Shown: positions 49,790-58,806, numbered from the stretch's first letter. The stretch is 64,000 bases of DNA from Dickeya dianthicola NCPPB 453 (GCF_000365305.1 NZ_CM001841.1:1636913-1700912), one strand, 5' to 3'. The notes: generated by a model from the letters alone, not told the origin. Made by a program: numbers and translations.

Positions 49790-50275
49790 ATGACATTAAT
49801 CAAACGTGCAGTGAACATCGTGGGTGTGGCTGCGCTGATGGCGGCAGCGAGTTATGTTCAGGCGGCAAGCTGGCAGGATTCCCTTTCCAGTGCGGCCAGC
49901 CAGTTAAACCAGAACGGCGCTTCATCGGGCAACCTGAGTGGGCTGACCGGCTTGCTTAATGGTGAAACCCAATCGCTGAGCGCCGGCAGCATGAACAATG
50001 CGGCGGGTATCCTGCAATACTGTATGAAACAGAAGCTGGTTGCGGCGACAAACACCGAAAATGTCAAAAACCAGCTGCTGAATAAACTGGGCTTGACCTC
50101 TCAACAGGAACAGCAGAAACAGACTGACTATATGCAGGGGTTGACCGGCCTGCTGAATACGGGGGAGGGGAAACAGGTAGACCTGAATGCGATTGGCAAT
50201 ACCCCGTTGGCGGAAAAAGTCAAAAACAAGGCATGTGATATCGTATTAAAGCAAGGCGTGAAATTTATTTCCTGA
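49790..50275 (+). CDS. yjjA: DUF2501 exported protein YjjA
   Basis: ATG 49790 gives 161 residues, close to the 164 of E. coli YjjA. A signal peptide (AVNIVGVAALMAAASYVQA) is followed by the DUF2501 body: SGLTGLLNGETQSLSAGSMNNAAGILQYCMKQKLVA and LAEKVKNKACDIVLKQGVKFI. Two Cys may pair in the periplasm. Function is unknown. An inverted repeat ACCCCGAC (50282-50289) / GTCGGGGT (50315-50322) just after the stop may be its weak terminator. Confidence 0.85.
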   Translation: MTLIKRAVNIVGVAALMAAASYVQAASWQDSLSSAASQLNQNGASSGNLSGLTGLLNGETQSLSAGSMNNAAGILQYCMKQKLVAATNTENVKNQLLNKLGLTSQQEQQKQTDYMQGLTGLLNTGEGKQVDLNAIGNTPLAEKVKNKACDIVLKQGVKFIS

Positions 50276-50416
50276 TGGAACACCCCGACTCGCGCGCGGC
50301 ATTGATAGCGTCTGGTCGGGGTAACGAGAGTGCGACTGCCCATAAAAGCCAGAGGATAAAGACGCCGGACGGTGTAGCCGATGTTATTTAATACCGGGCT
50401 GGCGTTCTGGTGATGA

Positions 50417-51007
50417 TTAGTGACCGTATTTAAAATTAAAGCCTAATGCATCGCCAGTGGTGTCGTATTCGCGGAAGTTATATATCAACGGTTTCCACTT
50501 TGACGAGTCGATGGCATCGTTTTGACCCAATAAATGGCTTTCTACCCAGACGTTCAGAATATCAAACTCAACGAGAATAAAACGCCCTTTGTCCGTCGTG
50601 CTTACTGTTTTGCATTCTGCCTGAATCGGACATTCAACCACGCGCGGCGGTGTAATCTGTGCCGATTTTTCAGTATGAAGCCCGGTTCTGGAGAATTTGT
50701 CGTGGCATACCTGAACGCCCCATTTTATTTGGCTTTCGGATAGCGTATCGCCTCCCGTCAGTTTACCAATTTCTTCCACTGTCTCCCAAAGATTATAATC
50801 AGGGATATTTATGACTGCATCGGAACCTGATAGTAAATTACTGTACGTCTTGCTGCCTTTACTGACTCCAATAATAATTTTATCGCCCAGTGAGATAGAA
50901 GAGGATACAGGGGCAATATTGGTATTGCCGTTACTACTGTCTGTCGTTGTGACAAGAAAAACCGGGAAGCCGTAATAAAATGAATTTAATTTCACATTTT
51001 TCTTCAT
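50417..51007 (-). CDS. Flavin reductase-family protein (DIM6/NTAB)
   Basis: 196 residues; the split-barrel flavin-reductase fold is suggested by the N-terminal block FYYGFPVFLVTTTDSSNGNTNIAPVSSSISLGDKIIIG and the following DAVINIP. Proteins of this family bind FMN and reduce flavins or disulfides; the substrate here cannot be inferred. It is convergent with yjjA and transcribed away from yeaR. The region 51008-51387 (380 bases, AT-rich) has no gene besides a short palindrome. Confidence 0.82.
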   Translation of the reverse strand: MKKNVKLNSFYYGFPVFLVTTTDSSNGNTNIAPVSSSISLGDKIIIGVSKGSKTYSNLLSGSDAVINIPDYNLWETVEEIGKLTGGDTLSESQIKWGVQVCHDKFSRTGLHTEKSAQITPPRVVECPIQAECKTVSTTDKGRFILVEFDILNVWVESHLLGQNDAIDSSKWKPLIYNFREYDTTGDALGFNFKYGH

Positions 51008-51321
51008 TTTGCGTAGAACCCATTATTTGAAGGTACATGTGACGTCCATTTCTACTCTTTTTGATTGCCTTTAACAATAACCATAATTGAGTATTCACAG
51101 GTATGCATACTGCGTATTAATAAATCTGTTTGTTATCATGATGAAAAATACTTGTTCACTTAATGTGATATTTTAAAGGTGTGATGATTCCTGTCGACTT
51201 GCTGGCGATACGGATGACTGGGATGACACGGGCTTATATGCCTTATCATCAGCTTGTCATGCGTGTTGCGCTACTGTGAAAAATATATAGAAAAAAACAA
51301 TCCACAAACCAGAAAAGAGGT

Positions 51322-51339
51322 ATATGATATGCATCATAT
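51322..51339 (+). promoter_or_regulatory. Inverted repeat upstream of yeaR
   Basis: ATATGAT and ATCATAT, exact arms with ATGC between, 49 bases before yeaR. In E. coli the yeaR-yoaG promoter is repressed by NsrR and activated by NarL; the centre ATGCATCAT resembles an NsrR half-site, with mismatches. A candidate only. Confidence 0.4.
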
Positions 51340-51387
51340 GACTTTATCCTCCCGCTATTTTAAAACTGGGAAAAATGAGGTTAAAAC

Positions 51388-51720
51388 ATGCAACGAATCG
51401 TAATACCAGCTAATTATGTTCATACACGAACAACACCTTTTTGGACCAAGGATACGGCGCCTGCGTCTATTTGGCAGCGGCATCTGGATGCGGGGACCCG
51501 GCAAGGCGTTTACCCACGGTTATGCGTAATGCAAGGGGCTATCCGTTATTACGGTTACGCTGATGAAACCAGCCCTGACCCCGTTGACACGCTGACAATA
51601 GAAGCAGGGCAATTTGGCGTATTCCCGCCAGAAAAGTGGCACCGAATAGAAGCGTTGTCTGATGATACGTTATTCAACGTTGATTTTTATGTCGATCCGA
51701 AAATTTTGATCGAAGGTTGA
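51388..51720 (+). CDS. yeaR: DUF1971 cupin-like protein YeaR
   Basis: 110 residues matching E. coli YeaR across its length (PANYVHTRTTPFWTKDTAPASI, RQGVYPRLCVMQGAIRYYGYADE, IEAGQFGVFPPEKWHRIEALSDDT). The same domain is fused to TehB in some tellurite-resistance proteins. yeaR is nitrate/nitrite/NO-induced in E. coli. It is followed by yoaG, ten bases later, as in E. coli. Confidence 0.92.
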   Translation: MQRIVIPANYVHTRTTPFWTKDTAPASIWQRHLDAGTRQGVYPRLCVMQGAIRYYGYADETSPDPVDTLTIEAGQFGVFPPEKWHRIEALSDDTLFNVDFYVDPKILIEG

Positions 51721-51730
51721 GGCATTAATA

Positions 51731-52069
51731 ATGGAAAGAGAAAATAAAGGGTATTCATTAGCAATATCTAACCGTGGTAGTAATGAAAAAAAAGAACGGG
51801 TTTTTCTTAAACCTATGTCGTTATATGTGCCGGATGTAGCGAATCAGGCGATTGCTGCGCTGATTGACGAACTGTCGGAAACAAGCAAACAGGGTAAAGA
51901 TTTTTTGCTGACCGTGACTAATCAAAACAATGGCGTGTCAGTAGATAAAGAGTTCTCTACCCTTTCTGAACTGAACGATCCGGCTATTGCTGCTGATGCA
52001 GTCAAGGAGCTGATTAATATTGTGAGAGGCTACGAGTCAGACGAGGAAACTAACGTTTGCGGCTGGTAG
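51731..52069 (+). CDS. yoaG: YoaG-like (DUF1869) protein, lengthened by a second domain copy
   Basis: 112 residues, almost twice the 60 of E. coli YoaG. The C-terminal 60 residues match it (FLLTVTNQNNGVSVDKEF, then DAVKELINIVRGYESDEE and the terminal NVCGW). The N-terminal half (SLAISNRGSNEKKERVF, then LYVPDVANQAIAALIDELSE) looks like a second diverged copy of the same unit, so this is a probable domain duplication. It is encoded directly after yeaR, as in the E. coli operon. Biochemical role is unknown. Confidence 0.8.
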   Translation: MERENKGYSLAISNRGSNEKKERVFLKPMSLYVPDVANQAIAALIDELSETSKQGKDFLLTVTNQNNGVSVDKEFSTLSELNDPAIAADAVKELINIVRGYESDEETNVCGW

Positions 52070-52122
52070 CGTGACGCGTTGATGTAATAAATACTCCTTA
52101 TATTCCCATTCGATGTAGGAGT

Positions 52123-52193
52123 GAATATATCCGTCACCCTTCACGTTGCAGGTGCGTTGGCTTTATTACTCGCCCCATCCCTCAGCCTGAAGC
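52123..52193 (-). repeat. Interspersed repeat, copy 3 (inverted), at the island edge
   Basis: On the minus strand it reads GAGTAATAAAGCCAACGC, ACCTGCAACGTGAAGGGTG and ACGGATATA, matching copy 1. It lies 54 bases after yoaG and is directly joined to the decayed IS3 element, so it marks the edge between core and accessory DNA. Confidence 0.65.
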
Positions 52194-52196
52194 GCC

Positions 52197-53221
52197 AACG
52201 CGTTGCGTTATGCCCGGGATTTACTGGAAGCCAAAAGCGAGATCCTGAAGCTACGGGCACAACTGAAACGCACCGAAGAAGAACGGGACATTCTGAAAAA
52301 GGCCGCGCGGTACTTTGCAAGGGAGCCCGACTGAAGTACCGCTTTATCAATGAACACCGTTCTGTATGGGGTGTCATGACGATGTGTCCGGTCCTGAACG
52401 TCGCCAGAGCCGGATTCTATGCGTGGTTGCACAATCCGGTCTCTGCACGTGATAAAGACAATCAACGCCTGCTGACGCTCATCCGCGATTCATATGCACT
52501 GAGTGGTGGCGTGTAGGGTTATCGTCGGGTTCATGGTGACCTGAGCGAAATCGGTGAAACCTGCGGTAAAAATCGTGTAGGTCGCATCATGCAACTGAAC
52601 CGGATCAAAGCGGTACGTGGCTATAAAGCCCCACGACGGATAGCTGGCAGGCCCTCTGTTGTTGCGCCTAATCGCGTGCAGCGTGAATTTACCGTGGTAA
52701 AACCTAATCAGGTGTGGGTGACCGATATCACCTACATCCGTACCTGGCAGGGCTGGCCTGTATCTGGCGGTCGTCATCGATCTCTTTGCCCGTAACGTGG
52801 TGGGCTGGTCAATGAAACAGACCTTGTCACGGGAACTGGCGCTGGATGCGCTGATGATGGCCGTATGGCGACGTAAACCCGACAGCGAGGTCATCGTGCA
52901 TTCGGACCAGGGCAGCCAGTACGGCAGTGATGACTGGCAGCGCTTCTGCCGCGCCAATAACCTGACGCCCAGTATGAGCCGGCGTGGCAACTGCTGGGAT
53001 AATGCGGTGGCCGAATCGTTCTTCAGTTCGCTGAAAAAAGAGCGCATCAGAAAACGGACATACAAAACGCGCGAGCTGGCCCGCGCGGATATCTTCGATT
53101 AGATTGAAGTGTTCTATAACCGGAGCCGACGCCACAGTCACCTCGGCGGTGTCAGTCCGCAGGCCTTTGAACAGGCCTCGTCGTGAGGACAGGAAATGTC
53201 TACAGTCGTGGGGTCAGTCCA
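52197..53221 (+). mobile_element. IS3-family element, 5'-truncated and decayed
   Basis: The DNA encodes the end of OrfA (NALRYARDLLEAKSEILKLRAQ...AREPD, stop 52332-52334) and OrfB in the next frame (LKYRFINEHRSVWG). OrfB is broken by a TAG at 52514, an extra base near 52755 that shifts the frame, and a TAG at 53100; the normal stop is TGA 53184. The DDE pieces are still visible: VTDITYI, IDLFARN in the shifted frame, VIHSDQGSQY and WDNAVAESFFSSLKKE. The right terminus TGTCTACAGTC...GGGTCAGTCCA (ends 53221) is the IS3-type end; the left terminus and first half of OrfA are gone. Confidence 0.85.
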
Positions 53222-53277
53222 ATATAAAAGATTTTAGTGCGTTCTATTCTCGTGAGGCTGTTATTGAATGCCCTCAC

Positions 53278-54153
53278 ATGATGTCGCTTCTCGGATACGT
53301 ATATCAGACGCATGGTCTTCCTAAATACGGTTGGCTGAATCAGGGCATGAGATATCACTATACAGATGCGGCTGGATTGTTGGGGATTATTCAGAGCGGT
53401 AGATTGTGGGCGACTGACCTTCTATTTCTGAATGATCCTTCAGAAGGTACCTTCTTGCCTGAGAAACTTTTAGGGTTCATGCGCTCTAAGCCTGGAGGAC
53501 TAACCGATTCTGAAGTTAAAATTATCAACGGCGTGGAGGCTACCCTTCACAAACCTCGTTCTAAAAATGGAGCTTATTGCGTTAGCCTTTCGGCAAATGG
53601 TGACCTGCTTAGTCAGTGGAGAGGTTACGGAAGTTTCGGGAAAGGCTATGCGATTGGGTTAAATCTTGGTCAATTATATCCGCATCCTCAGGTCGCGCAT
53701 TTCTACGATGTTGTATATGGTGATAAAGGGCTTGAGGAGCTTGCGATTGATCTTCTGGATCTTTTCGTAATTGCATCTGATAAGTGGGAAGAGCTGATGT
53801 ATGAGGAGTGGGCTTATACTCTTGGTGTTCTTGCGAAGTCTTTCAAACACCCAAGCTATAGTGAGGAGCAGGAAAGCCGACTGATATGCAGCAAGGAGGA
53901 AGACGGCAAAGATTTGTTTGAGAAAGAGCTCCCTCTAATGTTCAGAGCTAAAGGGAGTGATGTAATTCCCTATATTCCAATGTCGTTGAATATTATGGAG
54001 GAGGGAGATACGGCGCGCTTACCTATAGAGAAAATTATTGTTGGGCCAGGAGTAGATTTTGAGCGAAATCTTACTTCTATATTGGCTCTTTTAAAAGCCA
54101 ACTCGTATGATAATGTGGAAGTGGTTCCATCTGCGATCCCATTTCGTCCATGA
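53278..54153 (+). CDS. DUF2971 protein, probably 5'-truncated by the IS end
   Basis: From ATG 53278 there are 291 residues. The DUF2971 signature is clear: RYHYTDAAGLLGIIQSGRLWATDLLFLNDPSEG, NGAYCVSLSANGDLLSQWRGYG, GYAIGL and a late IIVGPGVD. Coding-like sequence continues in frame from the IS terminus (SAFYSREAVIECPHM), so the IS insertion or deletion appears to have removed the original start. No ribosome site precedes 53278. DUF2971 genes are frequent in defence islands; its activity is unknown. It is convergent with the NTPase gene, 90 bases away. Confidence 0.75.
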   Translation: MMSLLGYVYQTHGLPKYGWLNQGMRYHYTDAAGLLGIIQSGRLWATDLLFLNDPSEGTFLPEKLLGFMRSKPGGLTDSEVKIINGVEATLHKPRSKNGAYCVSLSANGDLLSQWRGYGSFGKGYAIGLNLGQLYPHPQVAHFYDVVYGDKGLEELAIDLLDLFVIASDKWEELMYEEWAYTLGVLAKSFKHPSYSEEQESRLICSKEEDGKDLFEKELPLMFRAKGSDVIPYIPMSLNIMEEGDTARLPIEKIIVGPGVDFERNLTSILALLKANSYDNVEVVPSAIPFRP

Positions 54154-54243
54154 GTTAGATGTCCGGACTGCTGTCGAGGAGTGGGGTGACATTCCCTCGG
54201 AAATATCAAAAAGTGAATGGTTCGGTTTACCGGGATACTTACA

Positions 54244-57200
54244 CTAATGTTTACTGTGCCGTGAAACATCTAAGACGAAAACATCAATTAACCCGTAGAG
54301 ATCAACTGGCAAGACTGCTTCAATACTGAGTTTAAGTTCCTGAGCAGTTTTAATACCATGGTTCTTGCGGCCAGCAACAATTTCATTATCTCCAAACCAT
54401 ATGGCTAGAAAAATACCCTGCTGCTCGGCATCGGGATGGATAGAGTAACGGTCATAGAGTTGGGCTGAAGCGGCAGAATATAACTCTCTGTGCCACTGAC
54501 CTTTGACTTCCGTAACCAGCAGCCGTCTTTTTCCACCAATCAACTTAGATGCCGTGAAGTCACTCCTGTTTTGACCTTTCAACTGATGCTCAGGTGTTAT
54601 CGATATGCCCTGAGGTTCGAGTCTTAAATTGAGACGTTCAGCAATGATCTCCGTGGACTTTACCTCATCAAGGCGTTCATTTTTTTCATAGAAGCGATCT
54701 GCCGAGTTAAACTCCCCACCATCGATCGCTTTCTGGAAATCATGAAGCTCCTGAAGAACTAACTGACGCAGGCCTTCAACAGTAACCGCTGAATCACAAT
54801 CCAGATGTTGCACTATTTCATTTGGCGTCGGTGGTTCAAAATCCCTGAGCGCTTTTTTCCTGAGCTGACCAGCATATATACTTTGCAGCCCTTTATGCTG
54901 GCTTGTGAGACGTGGATCGGTAATAAGGCGACCCAGTACAGGTATTGCATTGTCAGGAATATCTGATTCAATTGACCAAATTAAATCAGTCAAAAAGCGG
55001 TAGGCTTTTTCCTCTTCAGGGCTATCACTGCCCCAATGACTTGGCAGTTCAACACTCGGCCATTGTTCAAAGAAAGCGTCTAAAATGGCTTCAACCTTAA
55101 TTGAGGTAAGTTCCGGCCAGGCACGGTGCTCACTCCGGTGCATGCGCTCAGAACGTTCATAAAAATGCAATAAATTATCTTTGTTAGATTTTAGCCATGC
55201 CCAATAAGTAGCTGTAATGTTCTCGAGAAAGTAGAACTCCCGTACCAGCCAGAAAATTCGCTTGCGTTCAAAATCCTCATCTTCTGTCGGATTGGGGCAG
55301 TCTGATATTATCTCTGAGCAACGCTCTGCAATAATCTCTTTTAAATCCTCACGATCGCCGTATTGCGCAGCAATTTCAAAAAGTGTATCTACTGGGTTAA
55401 GGGATAAATCAGTAAAACGACGAAGCCATTCAATGGAAAGTTTAGCGCGTGAATGACGAAAGACCTCTTCTCCACTTAACATCCAAATTTCAGGGTGAGG
55501 GCATGGCTGAGCGAGTTGGGGTTCAACATACTGTCGGAGATATTTTTCCGCACTTTCACTATCAGGGAAAATGAGGCGGTCGATTTCAGTCTGTAGTGCG
55601 TCACGTTCTTCCGTCGAAACTGAGTTGTATCCCATGTGAATGTTAGTTCTTAAGGCTGTAAGCAACTCGATATTAACGCATTCAAGGTTGCCTTCTGCAC
55701 GTAGAATCTCTAGACAGGCCGCATATAAAACCGTCTCAGAATGCCTGTATTTAGATTCGCATTGCAGAACCGCCAGTTCAGGTAGGGAGGGAACCACGGG
55801 AGTAATAAAATTCAGACAATTTCGCAACGCAGTCCGAACCAGTTTCTCGTCACCAAACTCCAATTCAATTCTTTCTGGATTCATAAGCACGAGTTCTGCA
55901 AAACGCACCAGACAATCCCAGTGACGACCGTGCTCTATAATATCTCTGTTTTCATTAATAAATTCTATGTTTTTGGCATGGATCTCTTGCTGCCTTCTGT
56001 CATGACGTTTCCTGCTTCGGCTATGTCTAAATCTCCAGACCTGATGATCCTGCTCGGATAATTTCATTGTATTGTTGTATCTGGCCCATTCGCGCATAAA
56101 CGCGGGTTTGGAAAGAGCGTGCTGACGCATTTGTGTCCGCAAGTCATCAGAACCTTGTTCTTCCTTGTTTTTGTAACGTTGATGCTTGACAAGGAAACTT
56201 GCCCACAGATCAACGTTATCTGTTTTAAACGCCAGATCGAGGATAAATTTATAGTCATTCCGCCATAAATGAAGGCCTGAGTGTGAGTGCAGGTGTCCGC
56301 CGAATTTTTCTATTATTATGTCGGATATTTCTTTACGATCCGTTAATGGCCCGAATACATGAGCAATGATCCCCTGACGAAGCGTGTCATTTTCCCGAAG
56401 CACCTGTACCGATTTGCTTTGTTCGGGCTGACATTGATGATGAAAGTTGAGATTACCTGTCCATTGCCATATCCTCACAGGGTCAAATGGCGCTTGAGCT
56501 AATTCAAAATAGCGATCAACCATTGAACCGACGATCTTGCTTATTCCATTGCGACAATCACACTCAAAGGATCTTTTCCCACAATGGCAATGAAGATTAT
56601 GGGTTAATTCGTCTAGAAGAAGTTCAAGAGTATGCTGTGAAAAACAGGAAATAAGCTTTTTAATAAAATAACGAGAGCCAATAACCCTTTCAAATCGTTC
56701 TTGGTGATCGGGATAGAGGTTCGTACAGATGCGTAAGAAGCCAGAGAGATATTCGTGATCAAATTTCTCTGATCCTGTAACTTCGATGATGTTAGCTGCA
56801 ATATTGAGTGAAATATTGCTGGCTTCAGAAATTAAAACGGCTAAAGAACCAATAAAATCGTACTCTTTGACATTTAGTAAGCATTTGCTTGCTAAGGTAC
56901 GAATATGTTTAGACTCGTTGGGATTTAAGATAAGCAGACTTAATTCAGGCATCAACTGGTTATTAACCGGGGAGTCTGCCAGAAGTTCTAAAATTAAGCC
57001 ACGTAAATGCCCCTCATCGCCCATCGCTAAAAGAGGTTTTATTTCTTCAACTACGTCTTGTGTGAAAAAACCGGCCGCGCTGAACCGTCGCCAGAAATCG
57101 CTACGACGAAAGTAAGGATCTGCGGCTTCAATCTCTTTAAGTTGATGAAGAAGTTGTCGCTTCGATGAACGTTCAAGTTGCGATGGATCGCCGTTCGCAA

Positions 57201-58278
57201 GTACCGCATAGGCGTCAAGCTCAATAATGGATTCCTGTACTGACTTGTTACCTAATGCCGCCATCCATCCAAGCAGACCTCTCAACTCATCCCTAGCAGT
57301 ACCGTTCGGTGCAATAACAGGTAAGCACTTTGTTAAAGTGAGAACATCCTCTGGGTCGGCTATTCGTTTAATAAGATAATCCGCTGCGCAGTATTCAGCG
57401 ACGATTTTATGAACCGGGCGGTGCTGGTCTTCCTTATCGCCGGGTTTGAAAAGCTGAGTTGACAATATGTCGTAATAGGCAGTACTGCCGCTAAATAACT
57501 CTGGCAGCATGGGATACATCCGGCTTGCAGTCACGTCGATGGTGCTGACTCCCTCTGCGCCCGACAACAGAAGTTTGGCATAAACCTCGGCAGAAAATGC
57601 GATCTTCTGTGCAACTGAAAGAGATATAGAGGCTTTCGGAATATCTGGGTTGATTTCCTTAGCCAGTCGTTCGACCGCTAAAGCAAAGATTGAACGCTTG
57701 TCAGCAAAGCGCCTGTCACTTTCTAAGTAGGCATCGGTGAACATTTTCAGAAACTGAGGGTTTGGTAACAACATTTCTAAACTAAACCGTGTTACTTCGG
57801 TCTGGAATGCAAAGAAGTCTTCTGCTGGCGCATGGTGCTTAAAGATGGCGTGTTGTTCGTCTTGATCGAATTCTCTCAGTCTCACAATCATAGGGGAGAC
57901 ACCAAGAAATTTTTCAAAAATACTGGTGGAAGCCAGTCCCCATTCGCTTGACCTGCTCGACATGATTACGCGATTTGGCTTTGATGTTCTGGCGTGCGCA
58001 AGGAGTTTATGGATACCTGATTGATCGATTCTGGCGACTTCATCAACGGCATCAATTATCAGCGAGCTATTTTCTTTATTTGCTCCAACATAAGCAAAAA
58101 CGCTAGCATTTAAGACAGGGGTGTTCAGTTTCAGAGCGATACTTTTCATCAGCTCTGTTTTCCCGCCGCCGGGTTCTGCTAACACAACAATGTGCGTTGA
58201 TTCAGCCAGCAACTCTGTCTCTGTGTACGTCTTGCCATCGTGTGTAAAATTACGTTCAAGATAGAAGGTTGAATTCAT
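54244..58278 (-). CDS. STAND/NACHT-like NTPase with C-terminal PD-(D/E)XK-like nuclease motif (candidate defence gene)
   Basis: 1344 residues, no close named family. A short N-terminal part leads into a P-loop NTPase: Walker A AEPGGGKTE (about 34-42), Walker B SSLIIDAVDEV (72-81, the hhhDAxDE form of NACHT/STAND), sensor VIMSSRSSEW (104-113). A long helical, repeat-like middle (about 150-1200) is of the kind used for target recognition. At the C-terminus Asp1240, Glu1257 and Lys1259 in SDFTASK...LLVTEVKGQW, followed by a Q-x4-Y, fit a PD-(D/E)XK nuclease. The architecture (switch ATPase + sensor + nuclease) suggests abortive anti-phage action; this is inference. It is low in GC compared with the core genes. 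Confidence 0.7.
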   Translation of the reverse strand: MNSTFYLERNFTHDGKTYTETELLAESTHIVVLAEPGGGKTELMKSIALKLNTPVLNASVFAYVGANKENSSLIIDAVDEVARIDQSGIHKLLAHARTSKPNRVIMSSRSSEWGLASTSIFEKFLGVSPMIVRLREFDQDEQHAIFKHHAPAEDFFAFQTEVTRFSLEMLLPNPQFLKMFTDAYLESDRRFADKRSIFALAVERLAKEINPDIPKASISLSVAQKIAFSAEVYAKLLLSGAEGVSTIDVTASRMYPMLPELFSGSTAYYDILSTQLFKPGDKEDQHRPVHKIVAEYCAADYLIKRIADPEDVLTLTKCLPVIAPNGTARDELRGLLGWMAALGNKSVQESIIELDAYAVLANGDPSQLERSSKRQLLHQLKEIEAADPYFRRSDFWRRFSAAGFFTQDVVEEIKPLLAMGDEGHLRGLILELLADSPVNNQLMPELSLLILNPNESKHIRTLASKCLLNVKEYDFIGSLAVLISEASNISLNIAANIIEVTGSEKFDHEYLSGFLRICTNLYPDHQERFERVIGSRYFIKKLISCFSQHTLELLLDELTHNLHCHCGKRSFECDCRNGISKIVGSMVDRYFELAQAPFDPVRIWQWTGNLNFHHQCQPEQSKSVQVLRENDTLRQGIIAHVFGPLTDRKEISDIIIEKFGGHLHSHSGLHLWRNDYKFILDLAFKTDNVDLWASFLVKHQRYKNKEEQGSDDLRTQMRQHALSKPAFMREWARYNNTMKLSEQDHQVWRFRHSRSRKRHDRRQQEIHAKNIEFINENRDIIEHGRHWDCLVRFAELVLMNPERIELEFGDEKLVRTALRNCLNFITPVVPSLPELAVLQCESKYRHSETVLYAACLEILRAEGNLECVNIELLTALRTNIHMGYNSVSTEERDALQTEIDRLIFPDSESAEKYLRQYVEPQLAQPCPHPEIWMLSGEEVFRHSRAKLSIEWLRRFTDLSLNPVDTLFEIAAQYGDREDLKEIIAERCSEIISDCPNPTEDEDFERKRIFWLVREFYFLENITATYWAWLKSNKDNLLHFYERSERMHRSEHRAWPELTSIKVEAILDAFFEQWPSVELPSHWGSDSPEEEKAYRFLTDLIWSIESDIPDNAIPVLGRLITDPRLTSQHKGLQSIYAGQLRKKALRDFEPPTPNEIVQHLDCDSAVTVEGLRQLVLQELHDFQKAIDGGEFNSADRFYEKNERLDEVKSTEIIAERLNLRLEPQGISITPEHQLKGQNRSDFTASKLIGGKRRLLVTEVKGQWHRELYSAASAQLYDRYSIHPDAEQQGIFLAIWFGDNEIVAGRKNHGIKTAQELKLSIEAVLPVDLYGLIDVFVLDVSRHSKH

Positions 58279-58806
58279 AGTTGCAAAATGCTTCGTGTGA
58301 ATAGCCCAAAAATTTCAGCAGAAAGGAAAGCTGCGCCTAAGTTCTCTTGCTTATATCAGAGATAGTAAGGTATTTTTTCTTTATGGGGGGGCTGTTTTGT
58401 CAATTGCTGACCGCGTTATACAACTTATGGACATTCATCACATTTTACATTCGCGATATGCAAGTGATCTTACACACCAATAGTGGGGTCGTGGCTAGTT
58501 GAGTAAATTTTTGGGATAAAGCTCATACTGCCAAAGAAGGGCTGAGTTAATACCGCTATTTAAACCCCAATCTCCATTTCACCGCTGCGGCCTAGGGGGC
58601 GCTACGCCCGACTATGTAGGGGCAGTTTTTTCTCCTGCGTGATTTTCGTTCCTCGTATCAGCTTCCGGTTAATCGTTTCCCAACACAACCCGTCCCGCAA
58701 GGGTAAATGGCACGCATTCTGCGCCCTTGCGTGCCGGGTTGTGCCGGGAAAGCGAACCGTCAGGCGATACGAAGACGAAAATCACACCCCTGACGGAGAA
58801 AAAACC
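58279..58806. other. Regulatory intergenic region between the NTPase and ardC
   Basis: About 530 bases between divergent genes, without any supported gene. A small hairpin GGGCG-CTA-CGCCC is at about 58597-58609, and a large imperfect hairpin occupies 58639-58785 (listed separately). The left AT-rich part must hold the NTPase promoter on the minus strand. Confidence 0.5.
58639..58785 (+). promoter_or_regulatory. Large imperfect inverted repeat upstream of ardC (candidate ssDNA promoter)
   Basis: The arms 58639-58692 and 58735-58785 are complementary over about 50 bases: GTGATTTTCGT, CGTATC, CGGTT, TTTCCC and CACAACCCG are shared blocks between the left arm and the complement of the right arm. 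The loop can form two alternative stems: CGCAAGGG/CCCTTGCG (58696-58703, 58724-58731) or GGCACGCA/TGCGTGCC (58709-58716, 58728-58735). Such hairpins ahead of anti-restriction genes recall Frpo-type promoters of conjugative plasmid leading regions, active in single-stranded DNA. Confidence 0.6.

Noticed and set aside
51731-52069. RiPP precursor suggested by the terminal CGW
   Set aside because: The same terminus occurs in YoaG, whose gene also follows yeaR; no maturation enzyme is adjacent.
52197-53186. Functional IS3 transposase
   Set aside because: Two in-frame TAG codons, a frameshift and loss of the left end.
58639-58806. Upstream extension of ardC to 58639
   Set aside because: That frame runs through the large hairpin and has no family similarity; ATG 58807 has a ribosome site and the correct N-terminus.
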